From assembly GCF_945859825.1 (NCBI RefSeq), contig NZ_CAMAPC010000010.1, positions 1 to 64,000 of the forward strand: a stretch of 64,000 bases of DNA, read 5' to 3'. The first letter of the stretch is position 1; each line of letters opens with the position of its first letter. The notes below the pieces were generated by a model. That model was not told the origin of the DNA, searched no databases, and worked only from the letters and a program-made list of their open reading frames with translations. The position numbers and the translations under genes were made by a program. This DNA comes from Pseudoalteromonas holothuriae (lineage in GTDB: Bacteria; Pseudomonadota; Gammaproteobacteria; Enterobacterales; Alteromonadaceae). Below are positions 52,902 through 61,731 of the stretch, in pieces.

Positions 52902-54638
52902 ATGCAGCACAGTGCCAAACAAGTCTACAAGCGGCTATTAAAGTATACATTTGACTTTAAAATGGTTGCGATCTTTTCAGTCGTGGGCATGTTGGGCTAT
53001 GCGGCAATGGATGCATTATTTATTAAACTCATGCAACCATTTATTGATGAAGGACTAACGCAACGAAACAGTGAAGTGTTGACGTGGGCACCTGTGGTGG
53101 TGATAGTACTGGTACTTGGCCGTGGTGTATTTAACTATATGGCGTCATACTGCTTAAGTTATTTAGGTTCTCAAGTGGTACAAAGGCTTAGACAACAATT
53201 GTTTGAGCATATGCTATTTCTATCCGTATCTTTTCATGATCAGCACTCAAATGGCGATATGATCTCAAAGATCACCTTTGATACTGAGCAAGTGCAGCAA
53301 GCTATTACACGAGCGTTACAAGTCATGATCCGAGAAGGTGCATTTGTTGTTTTCCTATTGGTAGTGATGTTTGATGCTAGTTGGCAACTGTCATCTATAT
53401 TTTTAGTGATTGTTCCCCTTGTGGCTGTCATTGTTAATGTTGTTTCTAAACGTTTCAGAACAATTTCCAAGAATATTCAAGATGCAATGGGTGAGGTAAC
53501 AAGAGGTTCTGAGCAAATGTTGTCAGGGCATAAAGTAATCCATGGTTTTGAAGGTCACAACAAAGAAATAGGACGCTTTGCAAAGGTTAATAATCACAAT
53601 CGCCAACAAAGAGTGAAAATGGACGCAACACGTGCATTGAGTGTATCTGTTATTCAAATTTTAGCGGCCAGTGCAATGGCCCTAATTTTGGCGATAATTG
53701 CCATGCCATCGATGATAGATACGATCACCTCCGGTACTTTTGTTGCGCTTTTATCGTCGATGATGATGATGCTTAGACCACTTAAGCAGCTTGCTAATGT
53801 GAATGGAGAATTACAGCGTGGTATCGCCGCTGCGCAAAGTATTTTTGAAATTTTAGACACTCCAACTGAAGCAGATACTGGTACTTTAGCTATCACATCT
53901 TGTCGGGGCGAGCTTGAAATAAACAACGTAACGTTTTGTTACCCAAACAAACAAGAGCCTGTTATTCGAGATCTATCTTTACATATCAAACCTGGACAAA
54001 GCATTGCGCTTGTAGGACGTTCTGGCTCCGGTAAATCGACTGTATCTAATTTATTACCGAGGTTTTATGATATAGAAATGGGCGAGATTTTACTCGATGG
54101 ACATGCTATACAACAGTACAAGTTAAAAGACTTGCGTCGGCAATTTTCTGTTGTATCACAACAAGTGGTGCTGTTTAACGACACCATTGCCAATAACATC
54201 ATGTATGGGTTGGATGAACCCTTGTTACCTGAGCAGTTAGAAGAAGTTGCTAAACAGGCCCATGTGTGGGAGTTCGTTAAGGACTTACCTGAAGGTCTTG
54301 AGACCATGGTAGGTGAAAATGGTGTAATGCTCTCTGGCGGACAAAGACAGCGTATTGCCATAGCAAGGGCGCTTGTTAAAAATGCACCTATTTTGATTTT
54401 AGATGAGGCCACTTCAGCACTTGATACTGAATCTGAAAGGCTTATTCAAGGCGCACTAGATAGCTTGATGGCAGATAAGACCTCTATTGTCATAGCGCAT
54501 AGGCTATCAACAATAGAAAAATCAGATAGGATATATGTTCTTGAACAAGGGCAAGTTATTGAGCAAGGTACACACCAATCACTGCTTGAGTCTGGCGGAA
54601 CCTACGCTGCATTGTGCCAAATGCAACATGGGGCATAA
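52902..54638 (+). CDS. msbA: Lipid A export ATP-binding/permease protein MsbA
   Basis: 578 residues from ATG 52902; the frame extends to 52809 without homology. Six membrane helices in about residues 20-315 are followed by the ATPase with Walker A GRSGSGKSTVSNLL, signature LSGGQRQRIAIARAL, Walker B ILILDEATSALD and the H-loop IAHRLSTI. It flips core-lipid A across the inner membrane. The stop is one base before lpxK, so the two are coupled. Confidence 0.96.
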   Translation: MQHSAKQVYKRLLKYTFDFKMVAIFSVVGMLGYAAMDALFIKLMQPFIDEGLTQRNSEVLTWAPVVVIVLVLGRGVFNYMASYCLSYLGSQVVQRLRQQLFEHMLFLSVSFHDQHSNGDMISKITFDTEQVQQAITRALQVMIREGAFVVFLLVVMFDASWQLSSIFLVIVPLVAVIVNVVSKRFRTISKNIQDAMGEVTRGSEQMLSGHKVIHGFEGHNKEIGRFAKVNNHNRQQRVKMDATRALSVSVIQILAASAMALILAIIAMPSMIDTITSGTFVALLSSMMMMLRPLKQLANVNGELQRGIAAAQSIFEILDTPTEADTGTLAITSCRGELEINNVTFCYPNKQEPVIRDLSLHIKPGQSIALVGRSGSGKSTVSNLLPRFYDIEMGEILLDGHAIQQYKLKDLRRQFSVVSQQVVLFNDTIANNIMYGLDEPLLPEQLEEVAKQAHVWEFVKDLPEGLETMVGENGVMLSGGQRQRIAIARALVKNAPILILDEATSALDTESERLIQGALDSLMADKTSIVIAHRLSTIEKSDRIYVLEQGQVIEQGTHQSLLESGGTYAALCQMQHGA

Positions 54639-54639
54639 T

Positions 54640-55614
54640 ATGATTGAAAAAAGCTGGTACCAAGCAAAAAGCTTGTTAACGTTCATATTGTTACCATTGA
54701 GCGCCGTTTTTTGGTTGGTTAGTACGCTTCGTCGATGGAGCTTTTCTGCTGGGCTGAGAAAAAGATTCCATGCGCATGTACCCATAATTATTGTTGGCAA
54801 TATTGGTATTGGTGGTAATGGTAAAACGCCATTTGTATTATGGCTTGTGCCTTATTTACAGCTGCTAGGCTTAAAAGTAGCGGTAATTAGTAGAGGATAT
54901 GGCTCTGAAGCGCTTAATTATCCATATGAAGTCACAAAAGCAAGTTCAGTCAAAGAGGCGGGGGATGAGCCATTTTTACTGGCATCAAGGCTGAATTGCC
55001 CGATTGTAATTGGTGCAGATAGGCATGCGAGTTGTATGCATATCAAAAAGCGCTATGAGGTAGATATCATTATCTCAGATGATGGGCTACAGCATTATAA
55101 AATGTACCGTGAAATAGAACTATGTGTTGTGGATGCAAGGCGTCGATTCGGCAATGGTTGTTTGTTGCCGGCAGGCCCACTTAGAGAGTTGCCAAGTAGG
55201 TTAAACTCTGTTGATTTGGTGATTGAAAATGGTGGTAATGCCCAAATAAGCTATCAACTTGCCCATACAGGTATTTATCGGGTAATAAATGGCTCTGAAG
55301 CTACAGTCTACCCGCATAATGGCATTGCGATTAGTGCCATTGGCAACCCTGAGCGTTTTGAAAAAAGTTTAACAGAGCAAGGTATTACTTTAGAGAGTAC
55401 ACATCATTTTCGAGATCACCATGCATATAGTGCAAGTGACTTTGCATTATTTGGCAATACCCCTATTTTTATGACAGAAAAAGACGCAGTTAAATGTCAG
55501 GCGTTTGCTAAAGACAACTGGTACTATTTGAAAGTTGATGCGCAGCCTAGTGACGCGTTGCAATCACAATTAAAGCAGATTTTAAAACAAAAAGAGATTT
55601 ATCATGGCGTTTGA
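54640..55614 (+). CDS. lpxK: Tetraacyldisaccharide 4'-kinase LpxK
   Basis: 324 residues from ATG 54640. After a single N-terminal membrane-anchoring helix ([17 protein letters not shown]) come the Walker A region [17 protein letters not shown] and the conserved DDGLQHY. It adds the 4'-phosphate to the disaccharide in lipid A synthesis on the inner-membrane face. The last 11 bases overlap the ycaR-like gene. Confidence 0.96.
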   Translation: MIEKSWYQAKSLLTFILLPLSAVFWLVSTLRRWSFSAGLRKRFHAHVPIIIVGNIGIGGNGKTPFVLWLVPYLQLLGLKVAVISRGYGSEALNYPYEVTKASSVKEAGDEPFLLASRLNCPIVIGADRHASCMHIKKRYEVDIIISDDGLQHYKMYREIELCVVDARRRFGNGCLLPAGPLRELPSRLNSVDLVIENGGNAQISYQLAHTGIYRVINGSEATVYPHNGIAISAIGNPERFEKSLTEQGITLESTHHFRDHHAYSASDFALFGNTPIFMTEKDAVKCQAFAKDNWYYLKVDAQPSDALQSQLKQILKQKEIYHGV

Positions 55615-55801
55615 TAGAAAACTATTAGAAATTTTGGCATGTCCTGTATGTAAGGGAAAGTTGCAATACGATAAAGAAAATAGTGAATTAATTAGTACCG
55701 CTGCAAAGCTGGCATACCCTATTCGTGAAGATATTCCGGTGCTGCTTGAAGATGAAGCGCGAGAGCTTAGCGCTGATGAAATTGAAAAGTGGCATGGTTA
55801 A
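55604..55801 (+). CDS. ycaR: Trm112-family protein (YcaR, UPF0434)
   Basis: 65 residues, close to E. coli YcaR. One CPVC pair ([14 protein letters not shown]) and the [16 protein letters not shown] end are diagnostic. A second cysteine pair for zinc is absent, as in many UPF0434 proteins. By family it may be an activator of methyltransferases; in this organism its partner is unknown. It lies in the lpxK operon. In E. coli the next gene is kdsB; here it is not. Confidence 0.92.
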   Translation: MAFDRKLLEILACPVCKGKLQYDKENSELISTAAKLAYPIREDIPVLLEDEARELSADEIEKWHG

Positions 55802-55847
55802 CAGCACGATGCTAGTTATTCTAATAACAGAAAATGCGTTATTTTAA

Positions 55848-56513
55848 ATGGCTGATATTGTATTAATCGCAGATGAGCCAGACTTTGTTGTTGCCTACAA
55901 ACAAGTTGGTGTGAGTTTTCATAGCGAAAGTGATATTGGCTTTGTTGTGCAACTTGAAAAGCAATTAGGTATTAAGCTTTATGCAGTACACCGATTAGAC
56001 AAAGTAACATCAGGGATAATTATTTTAGCAAAGTCTAGTAAGGCTGCTAATGCATTAAGTCAGTTATTCGCTAATCGGCAAATTGATAAAGCGTATATTG
56101 CTTTAGTTTCTGAGAAACCAAAGAAAAAGCAAGGCTGGATAAAAGGTGATATGGCAAAGTCGCGTCGTGGGGCTTACAAACTTTTAAAATCCACTGATAA
56201 CCCGGCAATAACTCGATTTTACAGTTTAAGCCTAGAGCCTGGGGTTAGGGCATGCATTTTAAAACCATTTACAGGTAAAACACACCAACTTAGAGTCGCC
56301 TTAAAAAGTTTATCTTCACCTATTTTAGGTGATGAGCTTTATGGTGGAGTACCAAGTGATAGGGTTTATTTACACGCTTATGCTTTGCGTTTTTCTTGGC
56401 AAAATGAAGTGAAATGTTATTTTTCAAAGCCTCAACCGATGGGGCAGTTTTCAATATTATTAGATCACGAAGCTTTTGCTAAATGGCAAAACCCGTGGCA
56501 GTTAGAGTGGTAG
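55848..56513 (+). CDS. RluA-family pseudouridine synthase
   Basis: 221 residues. The catalytic signature VHRLDKVTSGIIILAKS holds the nucleophilic Asp, followed by KAYIALVSEKP and the RNA-binding/uridine strand LKPFTGKTHQLRVALKSL. The chain is short and lacks an S4 domain, so it fits the compact TIGR01621-like branch of RluA enzymes. The target RNA (tRNA or 23S rRNA) cannot be told. The stop is one base ahead of tcdA, suggesting joint transcription. Confidence 0.9.
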   Translation: MADIVLIADEPDFVVAYKQVGVSFHSESDIGFVVQLEKQLGIKLYAVHRLDKVTSGIIILAKSSKAANALSQLFANRQIDKAYIALVSEKPKKKQGWIKGDMAKSRRGAYKLLKSTDNPAITRFYSLSLEPGVRACILKPFTGKTHQLRVALKSLSSPILGDELYGGVPSDRVYLHAYALRFSWQNEVKCYFSKPQPMGQFSILLDHEAFAKWQNPWQLEW

Positions 56514-56514
56514 T

Positions 56515-57309
56515 ATGACACAACAGCAAACCCAATTACGTTTTGGTGGCATTGGCAGACTATATGGTGAGCAACAATTGCAATGGTTAAGCGAGGCTAA
56601 CTTTTGTGTTGTTGGTATAGGTGGAGTAGGTAGTTGGGTTGCAGAAGCATTGGCACGTAGCGGTGTTGGTCGGATTTGTTTAGTGGATTTAGACGATATT
56701 TGTGTAACCAATGTGAATCGTCAAATTCATGCATTATCATCTTCAATTGGTGAACAAAAAATTGAAGCTATGCAAGATAGGCTCAAGCAAATTAACCCAA
56801 ACTGTAATATACAGTTAATTGATGACTTTATTACCTTAGATAACATCATTGAGCATATTAATGGCTTTGATTATGTGATTGACTGTATTGATGCAGTAAA
56901 AGAAAAAGCAGCGTTAATTGCGCATTGTAAGAGAAATAAAATTCCAGTGATCACCACTGGAGGCGCTGGTGGCCAGACTGATCCCAGTCAAATTCAATTT
57001 GGTGATGTAGCGAAAACCACGCAAGACCCTTTACTTGCTAAAGTTCGTTATATTCTGCGCAAAAATTACAATTATTCGACAAACCCAAAGCGCAAATTTG
57101 GTGTCGATTGCGTTTATTCTACCGAACAACTGGTTTACCCAACTGACAGCGGCGAAGTATGTATGGCAAAGCAACAAGCTGATGGCAGTAAAAACATGGA
57201 TTGTGCAACAGGATTTGGCTCTGCGACTATGGTAACGGGTACGTTTGGTTTTTTTGCAGCAGCGAAAGCTATTCGTAAATACTTGGATAAAAAGGCAAAA
57301 GTAGTATAA
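56515..57309 (+). CDS. tcdA: tRNA threonylcarbamoyladenosine dehydratase TcdA (CsdL)
   Basis: 264 residues, an E1/ThiF-like adenylating fold. The ATP-binding GIGGVGSWVAEALARSG at about 40-56, the LVDLDDICVTNVNRQ strand and CIDAVKEKAALIAHC are characteristic. It dehydrates the t6A side chain at position 37 of ANN-decoding tRNAs to the cyclic form. In E. coli it works with the CsdA-CsdE sulfur pair, whose genes lie 287 bases away here, convergently. Confidence 0.95.
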   Translation: MTQQQTQLRFGGIGRLYGEQQLQWLSEANFCVVGIGGVGSWVAEALARSGVGRICLVDLDDICVTNVNRQIHALSSSIGEQKIEAMQDRLKQINPNCNIQLIDDFITLDNIIEHINGFDYVIDCIDAVKEKAALIAHCKRNKIPVITTGGAGGQTDPSQIQFGDVAKTTQDPLLAKVRYILRKNYNYSTNPKRKFGVDCVYSTEQLVYPTDSGEVCMAKQQADGSKNMDCATGFGSATMVTGTFGFFAAAKAIRKYLDKKAKVV

Positions 57310-57396
57310 GTCTAAAAGTTGATAAAGTTAAAAATGATTTAATTTACTTTACATTAGGTTGCTTTTAACGCAGTGAATGAGTCATTTAGCTCGCTA

Positions 57397-57427
57397 GAAT
57401 GATCAATTTTTTAATAAAATTGGTCTT
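57397..57427. repeat. 31-bp dispersed imperfect palindrome, copy 2
   Basis: 28 of 31 positions equal 15537-15567, with the same fold-back core. It lies between tcdA and csdE. Confidence 0.55.
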
Positions 57428-57555
57428 ATACATTGATTTTGTTCATGATATCGAATAGTCAAAAATAGTAGCTGTTCATGCGTTTTCATATTATTTAGCT
57501 TTTAAGTGATGTCAGTTAAGGCCTTTAGAGCTGTGTTATTTATGGTAAAAGGTTA

Positions 57556-57590
57556 TTCAATACATCGATAAGAGAAGTCGATGTATTGAA
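57556..57590. terminator. Hairpin between tcdA and csdE, possible terminator
   Basis: TTCAATACATCGA/TCGATGTATTGAA thirteen-base perfect stem with a 9-base loop, just beyond the csdE stop. No clear U-run is present on either strand. Confidence 0.5.
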
Positions 57591-57596
57591 AGAGAG

Positions 57597-58004
57597 TTAA
57601 ACCCACTGTAAGGCTATTGTTTGAATTCTGTCTACGATGGCTTTGATACCGTTACCTCTTGAAGGGCTCAGATGCTTTATTAATCCCAGTGATTCAAATT
57701 CTTGATATGCATCTATTTTGGCAGCTTGTGTGGGAGTTTTACTATTGTATAAAGAAAGTACGATAGCTAATAAGCCTTTAACGATACGCGTATCAGAGTC
57801 GCCAACCAGCAGCATATGTTGTTGTGATTCATCCAATTCAACATGAAGCCACACATTACTTTCACACCCTTTTACTTGTGCTTGCTCTGTTTTCAAAGCA
57901 TTTGGTAGGTTAGGGAGCTGCTTACCTAGCAACATGATTTCACGATAACTTTGTTGCCAGCTTGAGGTGCTGGTCAACTTATCGTGGATCTCCTGATATG
58001 TCAC
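57597..58004 (-). CDS. csdE: SufE-family sulfur acceptor CsdE
   Basis: 135 residues. SufE-like landmarks are LGKQLPNLPNALK, the active-site loop VKGCESNVWLHV (Cys47) and VKGLLAIVLSLYN. It accepts persulfide from CsdA and stimulates it; in E. coli it also partners TcdA. The start is five bases after the csdA stop, so the two are one operon. Confidence 0.94.
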   Translation of the reverse strand: MTYQEIHDKLTSTSSWQQSYREIMLLGKQLPNLPNALKTEQAQVKGCESNVWLHVELDESQQHMLLVGDSDTRIVKGLLAIVLSLYNSKTPTQAAKIDAYQEFESLGLIKHLSPSRGNGIKAIVDRIQTIALQWV

Positions 58005-58009
58005 AAATA

Positions 58010-59227
58010 CTATCCTTCTATCAATTGAATACAGTTATTTAAGGCACTGATAAACCTATCAATATCGGTATGGTTGTTATAAAACGCCAAGCTAACTCGA
58101 ATTGTACCATTGAGATTGAGTGCTTGCATGAGTGGCTGAGTACAATGGTGGCCGCTGCGAACAGCAACGCCATAACTGTTAAGTAGCATTGCTAAGTCAT
58201 AGTGATGCTCTGACTTAAAAGTAAAACTGATAGTACCAATATTATTGTCTAAATCACCATATAGCTTAACGCCTTTAATAGCTGACAAGTGTTCGAGCAA
58301 GTATTTGAACAAACTTTGTTCATATTTATGCATGGCAGAAAAGTTGATATTACTGAGGTAATCTATTGCTGCTCCAAAGCCTAAAACGGCAGATATATTA
58401 GGCGTTCCCGGTTCAAATTTAGCAGGAGCCTGTCTAAACGTTGTTTGATCAAAGGTAACCGTTTCAATCATTTCTCCACCAGTTTGATATACAGGGAGAG
58501 CGTTTAATTGTTCATACTTACCAAATAATATTCCTAGGCCCGTTGGGCCAAGTGCCTTGTGTGCCGAGAGCACATAAAAGTCGCAATCTAGCTGGCGAAG
58601 GTTAGGTCGTAAGTGCAAAAAAGCCTGTGCTCCGTCAATTATTGTTGTTGCACCTATTTTTTTTGCCTGTGCGATAAAGACTTGTACATCGAGTATGTTA
58701 CCTAATGTATTTGATGCATGTGTGCAGGCAAATATTTTCGGTTGCCATTTCTGTATTTGTGCTAATACGTTGTTTGTGCAAATTATTCCTTGATCATTAA
58801 CTGGGATCACTTTGAGTTTGGCACCTGTTCGTTGCGCGAGCTGTTGCCATGGTACAATATTCGCGTGGTGCTCCAGTGCGGTAATCAAAATAACATCGTC
58901 GTATCGCAATTGATTAGTTAAACCCGATGCAACAAGGTTAATGCTATGCGTTGCGCCACTGGTCCAAACTAATTCTGTTGCAAAAACACCAAGAAACTGA
59001 GCCAGCTTTTCACGCACACCTTCATACTGAGATGTCACTCGCTCACTGAGTGTGTGTAAACCTCTATGTACATTTGCATTGTTTTTTGAGTAAAAATGAT
59101 TGATTTCATTTATTACCACCTGAGGCTTTTGGCTGGTAGCACCTGAATCTAGATAGACTAAAGGATTACCTTCTATGCTCTGGTTTAGCGTTACAAAGTC
59201 ATTTCTTAGCTGCGCAATATCGCTCAT
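58010..59227 (-). CDS. csdA: Cysteine desulfurase CsdA (class II, SufS-like)
   Basis: 405 residues. PLP-binding features are TSGATHSINLVA, ALEHHANIVPWQQLA and the Schiff-base lysine in VLSAHKALGPTGLGILFG. The mobile loop with the active cysteine is VRSGHHCTQPLM near residue 360. It removes sulfur from cysteine, leaving persulfide for CsdE. It is the first gene of the csdA-csdE operon, upstream of which gltA is on the same strand behind its own terminator. Confidence 0.95.
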   Translation of the reverse strand: MSDIAQLRNDFVTLNQSIEGNPLVYLDSGATSQKPQVVINEINHFYSKNNANVHRGLHTLSERVTSQYEGVREKLAQFLGVFATELVWTSGATHSINLVASGLTNQLRYDDVILITALEHHANIVPWQQLAQRTGAKLKVIPVNDQGIICTNNVLAQIQKWQPKIFACTHASNTLGNILDVQVFIAQAKKIGATTIIDGAQAFLHLRPNLRQLDCDFYVLSAHKALGPTGLGILFGKYEQLNALPVYQTGGEMIETVTFDQTTFRQAPAKFEPGTPNISAVLGFGAAIDYLSNINFSAMHKYEQSLFKYLLEHLSAIKGVKLYGDLDNNIGTISFTFKSEHHYDLAMLLNSYGVAVRSGHHCTQPLMQALNLNGTIRVSLAFYNNHTDIDRFISALNNCIQLIEG

Positions 59228-59286
59228 GCATAAGTCCTCAGATTTAAAGAGCGGAGATTTTAAATATATTCTGAGATAAAGCCAAT

Positions 59287-59311
59287 AAAAAAGGCCGCAT
59301 TAGGCGGCCTT
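59287..59311 (-). terminator. Intrinsic terminator of gltA
   Basis: On the minus strand AAGGCCGC/GCGGCCTT with a 5-base loop, followed by T's. Confidence 0.92.
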
Positions 59312-59330
59312 AAAGCAAATTAAAGTGAAC

Positions 59331-60617
59331 TTATCTCTGCGTTGTGGCTTTATAGTCGCGTTTTGCGTAGCCTGTGTACAACTGACGAGGACGACCAATT
59401 TTGTGACCTGCTTGAGATAACATTTCATCCCAATGAGAGATCCAACCAACAGTACGTGACATCGCGAAAATAACGGTAAACATACTAGTAGGAATACCAA
59501 TTGCTTTCAAAATGATACCTGAGTAGAAATCTACGTTAGGGTAAAGCTTCTTCTCGATGAAGTATGGGTCTTCAAGTGCGATCTGCTCTAGACGCATTGC
59601 TACATCTAACAATGGATCTTTAATGTTTAACTCTTTCAATACTTCATGGCACGTTTGACGCATGACTGTTGCGCGAGGATCGAAGTTTTTATAAACACGG
59701 TGACCAAAGCCCATAAGACGGAATGGGTCATTCTTGTCTTTTGCTTTAGCTACGTATTCGTCGATACGATCTAGCGAACCGATTTCTTCTAACATGTTCA
59801 AACATGCTTCGTTAGCACCACCATGTGCTGGGCCCCATAATGATGCGATACCTGCTGCGATACAAGCATAAGGATTAGCACCTGAAGAGCCAGCTAAGCG
59901 AACTGTAGATGTTGATGCATTTTGTTCGTGATCTGCATGAAGCATAAAGATTTTGTCCATTGCTTTTGCAAGAATGGGGTTAACTTTATATTCTTCAGCT
60001 GGGACCGAAAACATCATGTGAAGGAAGTTTTCTGCATAGCTCAAGTCATTGCGAGGATAAACAAATGGCTGACCAACGTTATATTTGTAAGCCATTGCCG
60101 CGATGGTAGGTAACTTAGCAATTAAGCGAACCGCACTGCGGTGACGTTGTTCAGAATCAGAGATATCCAAGTCGTCATGGTAAAAAGATGACAAAGCACC
60201 TACCACACCACAAAGCATTGCCATTGGGTGTGAATCTACGCGGAAGCCTTGGAAGAATACCGCGATTTTTTCATGCAACATCGTGTTGCGTGTGATCTCA
60301 TCTGCAAATTCAGCATGCTGTTCAGCTGTCGGTAACTCACCGTTAAGTAAAAGATAACAAAGTTCGATGTAGTTAGAGTTGTCTGCTAGCTGTTCAATTG
60401 GGTAGCCACGATGTAATAGTACGCCTTTCCCGCCGTCAATGTAGGTGATAGATGACTCGCACGAACCGGTAGACATAAAACCTGGGTCATAAGTGAAGTG
60501 GCCATGAGCGCCTAGTGTGCGAACATCTATTACGTCTTGGCCTGCTGTGCCTGAGTAAATTGGAAGCTCGATTGGATCGTGACCTTCAATATGTACAGTG
60601 GCTTTCTTATCTGCCAT
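59331..60617 (-). CDS. gltA: Citrate synthase
   Basis: 428 residues, the length of the hexameric, NADH-sensitive type II enzyme of Gram-negative bacteria. Catalytic regions: [26 protein letters not shown] and [15 protein letters not shown]. An N-terminal domain ([15 protein letters not shown], then [15 protein letters not shown]) is typical of that type. It condenses acetyl-CoA and oxaloacetate. GGAGAT lies ahead of the ATG. It is divergent from sdhCDAB across 362 bases. Confidence 0.97.
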   Translation of the reverse strand: MADKKATVHIEGHDPIELPIYSGTAGQDVIDVRTLGAHGHFTYDPGFMSTGSCESSITYIDGGKGVLLHRGYPIEQLADNSNYIELCYLLLNGELPTAEQHAEFADEITRNTMLHEKIAVFFQGFRVDSHPMAMLCGVVGALSSFYHDDLDISDSEQRHRSAVRLIAKLPTIAAMAYKYNVGQPFVYPRNDLSYAENFLHMMFSVPAEEYKVNPILAKAMDKIFMLHADHEQNASTSTVRLAGSSGANPYACIAAGIASLWGPAHGGANEACLNMLEEIGSLDRIDEYVAKAKDKNDPFRLMGFGHRVYKNFDPRATVMRQTCHEVLKELNIKDPLLDVAMRLEQIALEDPYFIEKKLYPNVDFYSGIILKAIGIPTSMFTVIFAMSRTVGWISHWDEMLSQAGHKIGRPRQLYTGYAKRDYKATTQR

Positions 60618-60979
60618 CTATTTATCTCCTATGAAATAACAATTCTGATTGTTATGTTGTGATACTAATGTTAAGCAAATTCCGATCATTTTAACGTAAA
60701 AATAGGGTAGAAAGTCAATTTTTCTAAGAATTATGCAAATATGTATAATAAATATTCTATCAAGATTAAATATTATACCATTGGCTAATTCGCAACCGTC
60801 TCAATCTAAACAAGAATTGTAAAAGCGCGCATGGCCTTATATACTGTAAAAGGTTTTATACCGTATCGTCTGTGGGTAAACCTATTTTTACGAAAAATGA
60901 TCTTTTTTTTGGAAAAACAGGTTTATTTAGAGTGTGCCATTTGTACATGGGTGCAAATGGGTTTTATAACAACAAGTAG
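60618..60979. promoter_or_regulatory. Divergent promoter region of gltA and sdhC
   Basis: 362 bases with no gene, AT-rich in the first half (from 60720). Holds the gltA ribosome site near 60624-60629, an AACAAT/ATTGTT repeat close to gltA and a CCATTTG/CAAATGG stem at 60938-60961 close to sdhC. Promoters of both TCA operons must lie here, but I could not fix them or a regulator site by eye. Confidence 0.6.
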
Positions 60980-61393
60980 ATGAGCTCCTTTATGGGGCAA
61001 GATGGGCAAGTAACTGTGAAAAAGCAAAGACCTGTAAATCTAGATCTTACGACTATATCTATGCCGGCAACGGCTAAAGCGTCAATTCTGCACCGTGTAA
61101 CTGGGGTAGCCTTGTTCTTCGCTTTAACTTTTGTCATTTGGGCTTGGTCTGAGTCTCTTTCTTCTCCTGAAGGTTTTGAATTTGTGAGGGGCCTATTCAC
61201 TGGCTTTATTGCAAAGTTCATTGCGTGGGGCACCGTCAGTGTGTTGGCATACCACTTAATCGTTGGTATCCGCCATATGATCCAAGACATGGGTCATTGG
61301 GAAGAATTAGAGTCGGGCAATAGCAGCGCTATAATTGCAATTTCACTTTCTGTGATAGCAGCAATTTTAGCAGGAGTGTGGATATGGTCTTAA
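60980..61393 (+). CDS. sdhC: Succinate dehydrogenase cytochrome b556 subunit SdhC
   Basis: 137 residues from ATG 60980. The conserved opening VKKQRPVNLDLTTISMPATA begins near a GTG at 61016, so the true protein may be about 12 residues shorter. Three membrane helices; SILHRVTG lies at the quinone site and AYHLIVGIRHMIQDMGH carries the heme-ligand histidine. It anchors SdhAB and binds ubiquinone with SdhD. The end overlaps sdhD. Confidence 0.94.
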   Translation: MSSFMGQDGQVTVKKQRPVNLDLTTISMPATAKASILHRVTGVALFFALTFVIWAWSESLSSPEGFEFVRGLFTGFIAKFIAWGTVSVLAYHLIVGIRHMIQDMGHWEELESGNSSAIIAISLSVIAAILAGVWIWS

Positions 61394-61731
61394 ATCAAGC
61401 AACTCTCAAGCGTGATGGCGTACAAGATTACGTTTCACTACGCACAACCGCATTAGTAATTGCAGCATATGCAGTATTTATTGTTGGTTATTTACTTCTA
61501 ACACCAGAACTTACATACGAAGCGTGGCAGGGTTTATTTTCAAACTTAGCTGTTAAAGCTGCAACAATCGTTACATTAGTTTGCATCATGGTGCATACAC
61601 GTATCGGTCTTTGGCAAGTATTAACAGACTACGTAAAGTGCTCAACCATGCGTTCTGTGCTTGGCTTTGTATTAAACCTAATGGCTCTTGCTTACGTAGC
61701 AATTGGTCTGTTTGTTCTGTGGGGTGTTTAA
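61384..61731 (+). CDS. sdhD: Succinate dehydrogenase membrane anchor SdhD
   Basis: 115 residues from ATG 61384, exactly the E. coli length, with AGGAG well placed; a GTG at 61378 is rejected for that reason. Three membrane helices; VCIMVHTRIGLWQVLTDYV contains the conserved His and the Asp-Tyr of the quinone site. It overlaps sdhC by ten bases, and sdhA starts at the next base after its stop. Confidence 0.94.
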   Translation: MVLNQATLKRDGVQDYVSLRTTALVIAAYAVFIVGYLLLTPELTYEAWQGLFSNLAVKAATIVTLVCIMVHTRIGLWQVLTDYVKCSTMRSVLGFVLNLMALAYVAIGLFVLWGV

